Shown one piece after another: positions 45,314 to 54,321 of a stretch of DNA of 64,000 nt. Both the position numbers and the translations under genes were made by a program. The notes under the pieces are model-generated. The model ran no database searches. It was given only the letters and a program-made list of their open reading frames with translations, and was not told the origin of the DNA. Each line of letters starts with the position of its first letter. The first letter of the stretch is position 1. Source of the DNA: Oryzomonas japonica (GTDB lineage Bacteria > Desulfobacterota > Desulfuromonadia > Geobacterales > Pseudopelobacteraceae); the NCBI RefSeq assembly GCF_008802365.1, contig NZ_VZQZ01000002.1, positions 210,362 through 274,361 on the forward strand, read 5' to 3'.

Positions 45314-46519
45314 ATGGTTAAAAAACGCGTTGTCATAACCGGGCTGGGGGTTTTTTGCGGGGCCGGCAAGAATGTGGCCCAGTTCAGCGATGCCCTGCTG
45401 AACGGCATCAGCGGCATCGGGCCCTTGGATCTGTTCGACGTATCGGCCTTTCCTTCCCATATCGGTTGCCAGGTCAAGGGGTATGACCCGCTGGACCATT
45501 TTGACCGTGCAATGGCCCGGAAACTTTCCCGTGCCGACCAGTTCGGCCTGATCGCCGCCGCTGAAGCCCTGGCGGACAGCGGCCTGTCCGATACCTATTC
45601 ACCCTTTGACATGGGGATTTCCATGGGTGGGGGGGCAGCCGGCATGTTCCAGGCGGAGCAGTGGCTGAAAGCGCAGCTGGTTGGAGAGAACGCGCCGCCG
45701 GTGTTGCTGCGCGGCGTGCTGCCCGACAAGACCGCCACCGAGATAGCCCGGGCCTGCAACCTTGCCGGCTACCAGGGAACAGTCACCACGGCCTGCTCCT
45801 CGTCGGCCACCGCCATCGGTTGGGGCGCCGAACTGGTTGCCACCGGCCAACAGCGGGCTGTGCTGGCTGGTGGTTCCGATACCCTGTCGCTTTTGACCTT
45901 CGGCGGCTTCAATTCGCTGAAGGTGGTCGATCCCGAGCCCTGTTCCCCCTTCAGTCTGGGGCGCCAGGGAATTTCCCTGGGAGAGGGGGCCGCTTTCCTG
46001 GTGTTGGAGAGCGAAGAGGATGCCGTGGTGCGGGGAGCCCGGGTGTATGGGGCAGTACTCGGCTATGCCCTGGCCGGCGAGGCGTATCACATGACCGCTC
46101 CGGAGCCGACCGGTTCCACGGCGGCGAGGGTCATGCGCAACGCCATTGCCGTTGCCGGTATCGACGGCGGTCGGGTAGGGTGGGTCAACGCCCATGGCAC
46201 CGGCACGCCGCTCAATGATGTGGTGGAGTCCAATGCCATGAAGCTGGTCTTCGGCGATCGGATTACCTCGGTTCCGCTGATCTCCACCAAGGCCATGACC
46301 GGCCACTGTCTGGGGGCGGCCGGCGCTATCGAGGCCCTGGCCACGGTCATCGCCCTCAATCACCGCATCATTCCCCAAACCTTGAACTTCCGTGGCCGCG
46401 ACCCGGAATGCGATCTGGACTACTGCCACGAGGGGAAACGTTCCTGCGAGGCCGACGTCGCCATGTCCAATTCCTTTGCTTTCGGGGGCAACATCACATC
46501 ACTGGTGCTGGGTATATGA
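45314..46519 (+). CDS. Beta-ketoacyl-ACP synthase (FabF-like)
   Basis: The 401-residue condensing enzyme has all catalytic residues: Cys161 in TTACSSS, His294 in NAHGTGTPLND, Lys326 and His331 in STKAMTGHCLGAAGAIE. It should extend ACP-bound chains. Being paired with a second, incomplete ketosynthase is the KS-alpha/KS-beta arrangement of type II polyketide and aryl-polyene systems. The stop overlaps the next start (ATGA). Confidence 0.93.
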   Translation: MVKKRVVITGLGVFCGAGKNVAQFSDALLNGISGIGPLDLFDVSAFPSHIGCQVKGYDPLDHFDRAMARKLSRADQFGLIAAAEALADSGLSDTYSPFDMGISMGGGAAGMFQAEQWLKAQLVGENAPPVLLRGVLPDKTATEIARACNLAGYQGTVTTACSSSATAIGWGAELVATGQQRAVLAGGSDTLSLLTFGGFNSLKVVDPEPCSPFSLGRQGISLGEGAAFLVLESEEDAVVRGARVYGAVLGYALAGEAYHMTAPEPTGSTAARVMRNAIAVAGIDGGRVGWVNAHGTGTPLNDVVESNAMKLVFGDRITSVPLISTKAMTGHCLGAAGAIEALATVIALNHRIIPQTLNFRGRDPECDLDYCHEGKRSCEADVAMSNSFAFGGNITSLVLGI

Positions 46520-47601
46520 TCTACTCCTTCAACGATATCGTCGTCAGCGGCTTCTCGGCCGTGACCGCCGCCGGCAACGGCATGGATGCTGTGCTGGAAC
46601 TCCTTGGGTCGGGGCGGAACGCCCTGTCGGCCGTACCAGACGACGTGCCGGGGGGGGCGGGCCAGCGCTGGGGCAAGGCGCTCGGCTTCAAGGCCTCGGA
46701 TTTCATGCCGCCGCTCAAGGCCCGCAAGATGGACCGGTGCAGCCACTTTACCGTTGGTGCCTCGGGATTGGCTCTCAAGGATGCCGGGATTGATCTGAAG
46801 TGCATCGATCCCGAGCGGATCGGGATCGCCCTGGGGTGCGGTTTCGGCGGCGTGGCCAATTCCGCCGAATTCCTCAGCGGTTATTTCAAAAGCGGCGCCG
46901 AGGGGTTGGCGCCGGTGCTCTTCCCCAATACGGTTTCCAATGCTCCCGCCAGTAACGCCTCCATCGAGCATGGCCTGAAGGGCCCCAACGTTACCCTGGT
47001 GCAGCGCTTCTGCTCAGCCGAGTCGGCCTTTGTCATGGCCTGCCGTTTCATCGCCGAAGGGCGGGCCGACGTCATGCTGACCGGCGGGGCCGATGACCTG
47101 ACGCCGCTGATGATCTCAGGTTTTGCCGCTACCGGCCAACTGCGGCGTTATGCCGCCTGTTTCGGCGAGGGGAGCGGCATTCTGGTGCTGGAGAGCGCGG
47201 CTCACGCCGCCCGACGCAATGCCACGGTCAAGGCGACGGTGGAGACGGTCGCCACCATCGGGCTGCTCCCGGTCGGTCGTGAACAGGAAGGGGTGGAACG
47301 TCTGTTCCGCGGCGTTGATCGGTGCGATCTGCTCTCCCTTTCCGGCACCGTCGGCGACACCCCGCTTCTGATGCAACGGGTCGAGGCCCAGGGCATCATC
47401 GACACCGCCTCCATCCTGGGACACTCCCTGGCCATGGGGGGCACGGCCATGGCTACCCTGGTTGCCAAGCTTCAGCCCGACCAGCAGGGGGTGCACCTGG
47501 CGGCCTCTCCCGAGGGCCCCTACTACGCCATCCGCTTCACGGGAGGCGCAGCAACGGCGTGCATCCCCGGCGAAGTGAAGGGAGCTTCGCATCAAGTCTG
47601 A
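46516..47601 (+). CDS. Ketosynthase-like chain-length-factor protein
   Basis: The 361 residues have a thiolase/KS fold. Cys166 (QRFCSAESA) is kept, as is a C-terminal His303 in LGHSLAMGG. The first catalytic histidine is gone: the expected NAHGTGTPL region reads SLSGTVGDTPL. It is shorter than usual. Partial loss suggests a KS-beta/chain-length-factor partner of the complete ketosynthase upstream. A residual initiating (decarboxylating) role is also possible. The start is at ATG 46516. The end overlaps the dehydratase gene by 11 bases. Confidence 0.82.
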   Translation: MIYSFNDIVVSGFSAVTAAGNGMDAVLELLGSGRNALSAVPDDVPGGAGQRWGKALGFKASDFMPPLKARKMDRCSHFTVGASGLALKDAGIDLKCIDPERIGIALGCGFGGVANSAEFLSGYFKSGAEGLAPVLFPNTVSNAPASNASIEHGLKGPNVTLVQRFCSAESAFVMACRFIAEGRADVMLTGGADDLTPLMISGFAATGQLRRYAACFGEGSGILVLESAAHAARRNATVKATVETVATIGLLPVGREQEGVERLFRGVDRCDLLSLSGTVGDTPLLMQRVEAQGIIDTASILGHSLAMGGTAMATLVAKLQPDQQGVHLAASPEGPYYAIRFTGGAATACIPGEVKGASHQV

Positions 47602-47971
47602 TCCTGCGGCATATCTCCCCCACCGTTACCCTTTTCTGCTCCTTGACCGGGTCGTCGAACTGGAGACCGGCGCCCGTGCGGCCGCCCGGGTTGCCGTTAC
47701 GTCGGGCCGCAGCTTTCCCCAGGTGCTGCTGGTGGAGTGCATCGCCCAGTTGGCCGGTATCCTCACCATTCAGGACGAGGGGGAAGGTGGTTTTTTGGCG
47801 GCCGTCGACCGGGCCGAATTCTCCGGCGCGCCCCGGGCTGGAGATGAGCTTTTGGTCTCGGTCCGGGTGGTCAAGGCCTTTGGCAGGCTTTTCATGGTGG
47901 AGGGAAAGGTGGTATGCGACGGCCGGACGCTGGTGACGGCCCAACTTACCCTGGGAGTAGGTAAACTATGA
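47591..47971 (+). CDS. Hotdog-fold 3-hydroxyacyl-ACP dehydratase, apparent ATC start
   Basis: The frame encodes about 126 residues: YLPHRYPFLLLDRVVELE, with the catalytic His of FabZ-type HRYPF, and VLLVECIAQLAG, with the catalytic Glu. The central hydrophobic helix and C-terminal strands of the fold follow. No ATG, GTG or TTG precedes the HRYPF motif in this frame. The frame opens at 47579, four codons before ATC at 47591, which has AAGGGAG 6 bases upstream. I therefore propose an ATC start by reinitiation at the ketosynthase stop. With the GTG at 47723 only a fragment without the catalytic His would be made. It would introduce double bonds. With no enoyl reductase nearby these would stay. 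Confidence 0.75.
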   Translation: MKSDPAAYLPHRYPFLLLDRVVELETGARAAARVAVTSGRSFPQVLLVECIAQLAGILTIQDEGEGGFLAAVDRAEFSGAPRAGDELLVSVRVVKAFGRLFMVEGKVVCDGRTLVTAQLTLGVGKL

Positions 47972-48630
47972 TGTTGATTGCACGAGGTTCTCGCTTTTTT
48001 CTGATCCCCGCCGCCTACTGGCGGACCGTTGCTGCATGCGCCGCGCTGCTTCTGCTGCTCGTGGGCGCTTTCCCCTGTCAGGCCCGCCAGATCCCTGCCG
48101 TGGACGGGCTTGAAGCTCTTCGCAAGGCCTTTACCGGGGTCACGGACTTTACGGCCGATATCAGCCAGGAAAAGCGCCTCTCGGTGATGAAGCGGGCCAT
48201 GACCATGAACGGAACGGTGCGCTTCCGCAAGCCTGACCAGTTCTACCTTGAACTCAAAGCACCCTATGCCAGCCGCATGGTCCTGCGGGACAGTACCATC
48301 GAGCAGGTCATGGGTACGGGCGGGGAACGAAACCGGATCGTCCTCCCCCCGGAGCAGGGACTGAAACGGTGGTTCGCGCGACTTGCCACACCGATCACCA
48401 CCCTGCCGGAAGGTCTGGGCGTCCACGCCGATGCGACCGGTCCGGTCTATACCGTCACCATTGCGCCCCACGGCAAGGGTCAGGTCAAGGAACTGGTCAT
48501 AACCTTCCTGGAAGACGGCACGATAAGAAAATTGGTCATCATGGAGCGGAACGGCGACCGTGCCGTGATGACCTTTAAAAAGGTGCGCCGCAACGTGGGG
48601 CTGACGGACCGCGATTTCCGCCTGGAGTGA
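47968..48630 (+). CDS. LolA-like periplasmic lipid carrier
   Basis: The 220-residue protein has a signal sequence (ACAALLLLLVGAFPCQA) and a LolA-type open beta-barrel pattern (LRKAFTGVTDFTADISQEKRLS, GTVRFRKPDQFYLEL). LolA shuttles lipoproteins across the periplasm. LolA paralogues in aryl-polyene clusters are thought to carry the polyene lipid. It starts by ATGA overlap with the dehydratase. Confidence 0.85.
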   Translation: MMLIARGSRFFLIPAAYWRTVAACAALLLLLVGAFPCQARQIPAVDGLEALRKAFTGVTDFTADISQEKRLSVMKRAMTMNGTVRFRKPDQFYLELKAPYASRMVLRDSTIEQVMGTGGERNRIVLPPEQGLKRWFARLATPITTLPEGLGVHADATGPVYTVTIAPHGKGQVKELVITFLEDGTIRKLVIMERNGDRAVMTFKKVRRNVGLTDRDFRLE

Positions 48631-48758
48631 TAAACCTAACCAATGCGGGTTCTTTTGCCCTCACGTAAATGCCCTATAACATCATGCCGCGTTGTCTCCG
48701 CGACGCTGCAGCAAATGTTTTTTCGGGATAAACCTTGCGACCAATGATCGGACCTTCG

Positions 48759-49460
48759 ATGAAACGTCATTTTCCCCTCTTGTTCCTGCTCTCCACCTTA
48801 TTCCTGGCTTCCGGCTGTGCCATCTTCACCCCCAAGCCTCCCCTTGAGTATCGGCCCGGCGTCCAGGTGGATACCCTTTCGGCGGGCGTGTCCCTCTCCA
48901 TCACCAAGGGTGAACAGGGCATGGGCGCAAACGGCTTTCTGCTCTATCAACGCCCCGACCGGATGAGGATGGTGATCCTTTCCCCCTTTGGCACCACCAT
49001 AATGGAAACCGTGGTGGTGGGCGAAGAGGTTACGGTTGTGGACAATTCCAAGGGGGTGGCGTTCCGCGGCTTGCTGGCCGAGCTTCCCCAACAGGGGCAG
49101 GGGGATACCTGGCGCCAGGCGCGCTGGGTCATGGAGGTGCCGGCCCCCGGCAGTTCGTTGCGCGACGGTACCGTGGAGCGGACCAGCAGTATGGGGCTGA
49201 AGGAACGGGTGACCTTCGAGAACGGGCTGGTGGTTGTCAAAAGTCTGGCCAACGGCGACGAGGCCCATTACAACGATTACGAGGTAGTGAACGGCGTGCC
49301 CCTGGCCACGGAGATCATCATGTACAGCCACGACGGCGGCCGCTTCCGCATCAGGATCACCGAACCGGAGGTCAACACCGACCTGGCGCCGGAGGCCTTC
49401 ACCCCCCATGTGGACAACCTGACCATCTACCCGTTGTCCGCACTGCAAGGAAAGCAATAA
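48759..49460 (+). CDS. LolB-like outer-membrane lipoprotein
   Basis: The 233 residues carry a lipoprotein signal (FPLLFLLSTLFLASGC). A LolB-like sheet pattern follows (GANGFLLYQRPDRMRMVILSPFGTTIMETVVVGEEVTVVDNS). It lies between LolA-like and MMPL genes, so it is the likely outer-membrane receptor for the exported lipid. Starts at 48744 or 48735 in the same frame are possible. No ribosome-binding site is strong. Its C-terminal 40 residues are less typical of LolB. Confidence 0.75.
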   Translation: MKRHFPLLFLLSTLFLASGCAIFTPKPPLEYRPGVQVDTLSAGVSLSITKGEQGMGANGFLLYQRPDRMRMVILSPFGTTIMETVVVGEEVTVVDNSKGVAFRGLLAELPQQGQGDTWRQARWVMEVPAPGSSLRDGTVERTSSMGLKERVTFENGLVVVKSLANGDEAHYNDYEVVNGVPLATEIIMYSHDGGRFRIRITEPEVNTDLAPEAFTPHVDNLTIYPLSALQGKQ

Positions 49461-49463
49461 TCC

Positions 49464-51998
49464 ATGTTCCGCGCGTGGTCCTCACGTATCATCGCAGCCA
49501 GCAACACCCTTACGCGCCGTCATCTGGAATGGGTCTTCCGTGTCGCCTCGACGCGCCCCCTGGCCGTCATCTGCCTGTTCGCGGCTGCCGTGGTTCTGTC
49601 GGTCGCCATGATTACATCCATTCATTTCGAAACGGATATCTTCCGGCTTTTCCCGTCCCGCCAGCCAGCCCTCAGGCTGTTGCTCGATTCACTTGAGTGG
49701 ACCGGCAGCGCCAATGAAGCCTATTTTCTGCTGGAGGGTGATCCACCGTCCCTGCCTGCAGAGGCCGGACGTTTTGCCGAGCGTCTGGGACAGGCCCGCG
49801 TCGATGGGCAGCCCGCCTTCAAACGAATCACCTGGAGGATCTACGACGAAAGTCAGGCGGCATCCTTCAAAGAACTGATTGCCTATGCCGTCATCCATCC
49901 CCAGCTCTTCATTCAGCCGGATGATCTGCCTCGTTTTGTTGCCCGTTTTGCCCCCGACCAGGCAAACGCAGCCCTGCAACAACTCCAGGCCAACCTGGCC
50001 GGGCAGTTCGGCGGTTTTGCCAGCGGCTTGGCCACCGTTGACCCGTTTTCCCTGCGCGACCTGATCCTGCCGCGTCTCAAGACCGGCGGTCAAGCCCTCG
50101 ACCTCGATCCGGCATCCCCCTATTTTCTCTCCCGCAACGGTGCTGTGCTGATCATGATCGCCGAACCTGCCAGACCGGTCCAGGACATGGTGTTCGCCCG
50201 CAAGCTGGTGGCGGCCATCAATGATGCCCGCCGTGGTTCTCCGATCTCGATCTCCTGCGCCGGTGCACATATCAGCGCCGTGCTGGATGAAGCGGCGATG
50301 AAGTCCAATGTCCTCGTCAGCATCGTTATCTCGCTCTTGGTGGTGTTGGGCATTTTTTACATCGCCTACCGGCGCTTGTTGCCTACCCTCCTCATTCCGC
50401 TGATCCTGGCGTGCGGCGTGTTGTTCGCCCTGGGGACCGCCGGGCTGTTTCTCCGGTCGATCCATATCATTTCCTTTGCCTTTACCGCCCTCATCACCGG
50501 CATCGGCACCGACTATTCGATCCATATCTATGACCGTTTCCATAGTGAGCGGGCTGCCGGCAAAACATCCCAGGAAGCGTTGGAACTGGCGATCCTCGAC
50601 ACCGGTCGCGGCGTCTTCACCGCTGCCATTACCACGGCGGTCCCGTTTTTGGCGTTGATGGTGTCCGATGTCCGCGCACTCTACGAACTCGGCCTACTGG
50701 TGGGGCTGGGGGTGATCTATTCCCTCTATGCCACGTTGTTTTTCCTGCCGCCTCTGCTGCTGTTCATGGAACGCCGATTTCCCATCACCTACCGTCCCAT
50801 ACCCTGCCTCGGCCTGCCATACCTCTGGCGCGCCGTGCTGCGGCATCCGGCGGTGGTTGCCACAGGCTCCCTGTTGATGACGGCAGGGCTCTGCTGGGCG
50901 GCTTTTTCCATCACGTTCGATGGCGAACTCAAAAACCTACAGCCGCGCCATTCCGAGGCTTTTCTCGCGCAGGAAAAGATCGAACGGAACTTGAGTATCG
51001 CGCCGAAACAGATACTGGTGGCGTTGGAGGGGCGTGATCTTTCCGATGTTCTGGAGCGGGTTTCGCGGCTGGACGCACTGGCGGCATCCCTTCAGGCGCG
51101 CGGACAGATCGTGGCGTGGTCATCCCTCTGCCGTGTGATCAACAGCCAGAAGACACAGATGGAGTTGTCTCTCCGGCTACGGGAGCGGTTTGGCGATGCG
51201 CACCTCGAAAAGTCCATGCTGGGGGCGCTTGACCGGCAAGGGTTTGCCACAGAGCAGTTCCAGCCATTTCTGAATGGGATGAGCCATCTACAACGAGCCG
51301 TACCGATAAGCCCCGAAGAGGCGGTGGCCCGCCTTTCGGCCTCGCCCCTCAAGGGGGTTGTCGATCGCCATCTGGTTAAAACCGCTACCGGTTACCACGC
51401 CTTGGCGTATCTGCACTATTCCGGCTCCTCGCTTGATCTGCCCGCCTTTCAAGCCGCGCTGGCGGCTCTGGACCCTACGGCTCGCATGACCGGTATCGAC
51501 CTGATCAGCAGCCAGTTGAAGGATGCCGTACGGAACAGCTTTACCGGCGCCTTCCTGTTGGGTGGGGTGCTGGTGCTGTTCTTTCTATTGGCTCATTTTG
51601 CCAGCATGCCGTCGGGGGTGCTCTATTCTCTGTTTCCGGTGGCGGCTGCCTCTGGTTGCATGTTGGGGACCATGGCTTTGAGCGGCATGGGGCTCAATTT
51701 CATGAATGCCATGGTGTTGGTGACGATTGTGGGGATGGGGAGCGATTTCGGCCTGTACATCCGCTTCCGGGTCACGGCGGAGACGCCCGGCGAACGGGAG
51801 CGGCAGTACGTGCAGATCGGCCGGTCGGTCTTCCTTTCGGCCATGACCACCATTGTCGGGTTCGGGTCCCTAGCCCTTACCGACTACGGCGCCATGTCTT
51901 CCATCGGCTGGGCCACGAACCTGGGAGTAGGATTCATTACCTTTTTTTCTCTGGTGACCCTGCCGGCGGCCATGTCCCTGAAGAAGTGCGATAGATGA
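49464..51998 (+). CDS. MMPL/RND-family lipid exporter
   Basis: The 844-residue inner-membrane protein has a membrane helix near residue 35 and a large periplasmic loop. Five helices around 280-420 follow (LVSIVISLLVVLGIFYIAYR, FAFTALITGIGTDYSIHIYDRF), then a second loop and a second helix set near 690-840 (MVLVTIVGMGSDFGLYIRFR). The paired GIGTDYSIH / GMGSDFGLY motifs are typical of MMPL proteins, which move lipids using the proton gradient. It follows the LolB-like gene by 3 bases and completes an MMPL-LolA-LolB export set. Confidence 0.92.
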   Translation: MFRAWSSRIIAASNTLTRRHLEWVFRVASTRPLAVICLFAAAVVLSVAMITSIHFETDIFRLFPSRQPALRLLLDSLEWTGSANEAYFLLEGDPPSLPAEAGRFAERLGQARVDGQPAFKRITWRIYDESQAASFKELIAYAVIHPQLFIQPDDLPRFVARFAPDQANAALQQLQANLAGQFGGFASGLATVDPFSLRDLILPRLKTGGQALDLDPASPYFLSRNGAVLIMIAEPARPVQDMVFARKLVAAINDARRGSPISISCAGAHISAVLDEAAMKSNVLVSIVISLLVVLGIFYIAYRRLLPTLLIPLILACGVLFALGTAGLFLRSIHIISFAFTALITGIGTDYSIHIYDRFHSERAAGKTSQEALELAILDTGRGVFTAAITTAVPFLALMVSDVRALYELGLLVGLGVIYSLYATLFFLPPLLLFMERRFPITYRPIPCLGLPYLWRAVLRHPAVVATGSLLMTAGLCWAAFSITFDGELKNLQPRHSEAFLAQEKIERNLSIAPKQILVALEGRDLSDVLERVSRLDALAASLQARGQIVAWSSLCRVINSQKTQMELSLRLRERFGDAHLEKSMLGALDRQGFATEQFQPFLNGMSHLQRAVPISPEEAVARLSASPLKGVVDRHLVKTATGYHALAYLHYSGSSLDLPAFQAALAALDPTARMTGIDLISSQLKDAVRNSFTGAFLLGGVLVLFFLLAHFASMPSGVLYSLFPVAAASGCMLGTMALSGMGLNFMNAMVLVTIVGMGSDFGLYIRFRVTAETPGERERQYVQIGRSVFLSAMTTIVGFGSLALTDYGAMSSIGWATNLGVGFITFFSLVTLPAAMSLKKCDR

Positions 51999-52004
51999 AG
52001 CGAT

Positions 52005-52592
52005 TCAATGATAGAACGTCATACCCACCAGGAACTTGCTGGAATTGAGCGGCTCGTTGGGCGCGGCGGTTCCGGCGTTGGAGATGTGATGGTAGCGGTA
52101 CTCGGCCATGAGTGCCGTATTCTTGCGTACGAAGTACTGCACCCCCGTTCCCCCCTGGTAGGAAAAATCCAGCTTGGTCCCCATGGTGGGCAGCCCCAGA
52201 TCCACATAGAGTATCCCCCCGCCGGCAAAGACGTAGGGGGAGATGCCCTCCAACCCGGTAAATTTCCAGCTTCCCAATAGATACCCTCCCACCATGGACC
52301 TGGCGTCATGGTCCACGGCCATGTGATAGGGCACCTCCACCAGCAGTTCGTGCCGCCCCTGATACCAGCTTCCCCTGCCGACCTCCTGGGAGAGGAAACG
52401 GCCATAGCGGGCGATGACGTCCCAGGTCTGCACCTGGGTGCGGGTGGCGCCGAAATAGCGGTGGGTGATGCCGTAGCCGGTCAGCAGGGCGCATTCCGAT
52501 TGGGCCGTGGTGACGGCGGTTTCTGCCCGGGCCGGGAGCGGGGCGAGGAAGGCAATGAGGGCAAGGGTGATCAGGATTGTATTTTTTGTCAT
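52005..52592 (-). CDS. PagL-like lipid A 3-O-deacylase
   Basis: The 195-residue protein has a signal peptide (LITLALIAFLAPLPARA), beta-strand-rich outer-membrane barrel sequence and the C-terminal EYRYHHISNAG...PNEPLNSSKFLVGMTFYH. The His169-x-Ser171 pair and following Glu match the PagL catalytic triad. It would remove a 3-linked acyl chain from lipid A in the outer membrane. It lies 6 bases tail to tail from the MMPL exporter and is the last gene of the leftward envelope operon. Confidence 0.82.
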   Translation of the reverse strand: MTKNTILITLALIAFLAPLPARAETAVTTAQSECALLTGYGITHRYFGATRTQVQTWDVIARYGRFLSQEVGRGSWYQGRHELLVEVPYHMAVDHDARSMVGGYLLGSWKFTGLEGISPYVFAGGGILYVDLGLPTMGTKLDFSYQGGTGVQYFVRKNTALMAEYRYHHISNAGTAAPNEPLNSSKFLVGMTFYH

Positions 52593-52644
52593 AGGAGAAA
52601 TTCACCGACCTGTTGTGTGGAGTGGTATTGATGGTTGTTCGCTA

Positions 52645-53538
52645 TCATGTCTCGAACCTGTCCAGCTTATCCGCAGCCGTTAAACGGGTGGTTTCGAGTT
52701 CGGCAATGACCTGGGCGCCCAGGAGCAGGATCAGGGCCGACACCTCAATACTGAGCAGGGTCACCACCACCGTGGCAATGGAACCGTAGATGATGTTGAC
52801 CATGGAGAGGGAGGCGTAATACCAGACCAGTATGCGGCGGGTGATCTCCCATAACAGTGTGGCAGCCACTCCGCCGATCAGGGCGTGGCGAAAGGTGACC
52901 CGTACCACCGGCATCACCAGGTAGATGGATGTGAGCATCAGCAGTTCGCCGGCGATCCCCAGGACATACAATGCAATCCTCTCCGTACCGGCCAGGCTCA
53001 CGCTCCGGTTGAACAGGACCAAATGCCGGCTTTCAAGGGTCTCCACCGCACCCACCACCACCGATACCAGTACGATGCCCAGGGCAAGGGCGCAGATATA
53101 GACAAAGGGGATCAGGGCGGAGACGAGGAAGCCGCGGCGTTCATGCCTCACATGATGGAAGAAGATCACCGAGATGGCGTTTTCCAGGACCGTAAAGGCG
53201 ATGGAACTGAAAAACAGCATGACGATAAAACCGATGATGCCGATCACCTGGCGGTTTTCCACAAATACCCGCACCTGTTCCAGCAGGGTGGCGGTATAGC
53301 CGGGCACCACCATCTCCAAGTAGGTAGACATGGTGGCTACCAGCCGTTCCTCGCCGATAACGTGGGATAGCACGGTCAGGACGAGGATCGACATGGGGAC
53401 CACCGACAGCAGGGTGTAGTAGGCCACGGCGCCGGACAGCAGAAAACCCTGGTTGCGCTGGAAATCTCGCACAACCGCGGCCATGAAGCTGAAAAAACGG
53501 CTGGCCTTCCCTTGGCCGCTATACGGTTTGTCCGTCAT
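52645..53538 (-). CDS. YihY/BrkB-family inner-membrane protein
   Basis: The 297-residue polytopic protein has the family markers FLLSGAVAYYTLLSVVPMSILVLTVLSHVIGEE and LLWEITRRILVWYYASL...NIIYGSIATVVVTLLSIEVSALILLLGAQV. Members are often annotated as ribonuclease BN in error. They appear to have envelope-linked roles. The start at 53538 is used because the preceding gene's stop lies 2 bases upstream. Confidence 0.87.
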   Translation of the reverse strand: MTDKPYSGQGKASRFFSFMAAVVRDFQRNQGFLLSGAVAYYTLLSVVPMSILVLTVLSHVIGEERLVATMSTYLEMVVPGYTATLLEQVRVFVENRQVIGIIGFIVMLFFSSIAFTVLENAISVIFFHHVRHERRGFLVSALIPFVYICALALGIVLVSVVVGAVETLESRHLVLFNRSVSLAGTERIALYVLGIAGELLMLTSIYLVMPVVRVTFRHALIGGVAATLLWEITRRILVWYYASLSMVNIIYGSIATVVVTLLSIEVSALILLLGAQVIAELETTRLTAADKLDRFET

Positions 53539-53540
53539 GA

Positions 53541-54254
53541 CTAGGGTTCCCCTTCCGGTGGTCCGGCTTCCTTCTTGTGGCCGTCCCACCACCCGGGTCT
53601 ACTGTGTCTGATCCAGACCGGGATGGCCAGCAGCAGGGCGACCAGGGCGAGCCCCATGATGATCTGCTGCACCAGGGAAACACCGGTAAAGAAGGTCTTG
53701 CCGTAGTAGTTGAGCAGGACCGTGCCGGGGGTCATGCCCACCAGTGTGGTCAGGGCAAAGGCGCGGAGCGACATGCCGGTCAGGCCGGCGCCGTAGCTGA
53801 CCAGGGCAAAGGAGAAGACCGGCTCGAGTCGGGCGAATAGGACGATATACGCCATCTGGCGCTGGGGGTAATGGCCGCTGAAGGCGATCTTCCGGTGCAG
53901 GAGCCGGGTGATCGCCTCCCTGCCCAGGGCATGGGCCAGGAGAAAGCAGGCAATGGCCCCCACCTCGGAGCCGATGAGCGAGTAGACGGTGCCCCAGAAC
54001 GGGCCAAAGAGCACACCGCCGGCCACATCCAGGGGGGCGTTGGGAACAACGGTCAGCACGATGGCAATGGTTCTGAGGAGGATATAGGCCAGGGGCGCCA
54101 GGATTCCCCTGCTCTTGATCCACGCCTCGAGCCAGCGCGAGTCCAGCCATTCGGGCGGCAGCTCACTCCAGACGAGGCCGCAGAGGACGACCAGGAGGAC
54201 GGCGAGCAGCGCCCCCTTGAACAGACATACCCCCTCTTTGGCTGTTTTACTCAC
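53541..54254 (-). CDS. VTT/TVP38 (DedA-superfamily) membrane protein
   Basis: The 237 residues contain about five hydrophobic helices and the VTT core VVPNAPLDVAGGVLFGPFWGTVYSLIGSEVGAIACFLLAHALGRE. GMTPGTVLLNYYGKT follows near 185. Related proteins scramble or flip lipids, including undecaprenyl phosphate carriers. It is directly upstream of the YihY-like gene in one operon. Confidence 0.87.
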   Translation of the reverse strand: MSKTAKEGVCLFKGALLAVLLVVLCGLVWSELPPEWLDSRWLEAWIKSRGILAPLAYILLRTIAIVLTVVPNAPLDVAGGVLFGPFWGTVYSLIGSEVGAIACFLLAHALGREAITRLLHRKIAFSGHYPQRQMAYIVLFARLEPVFSFALVSYGAGLTGMSLRAFALTTLVGMTPGTVLLNYYGKTFFTGVSLVQQIIMGLALVALLLAIPVWIRHSRPGWWDGHKKEAGPPEGEP

Positions 54255-54321
54255 AGTTTCTCTCTTGCCGGCTTCGTCGGAAAACCATTTCGACCTATGA
54301 CCGTATAATCGCCTGAACTTT

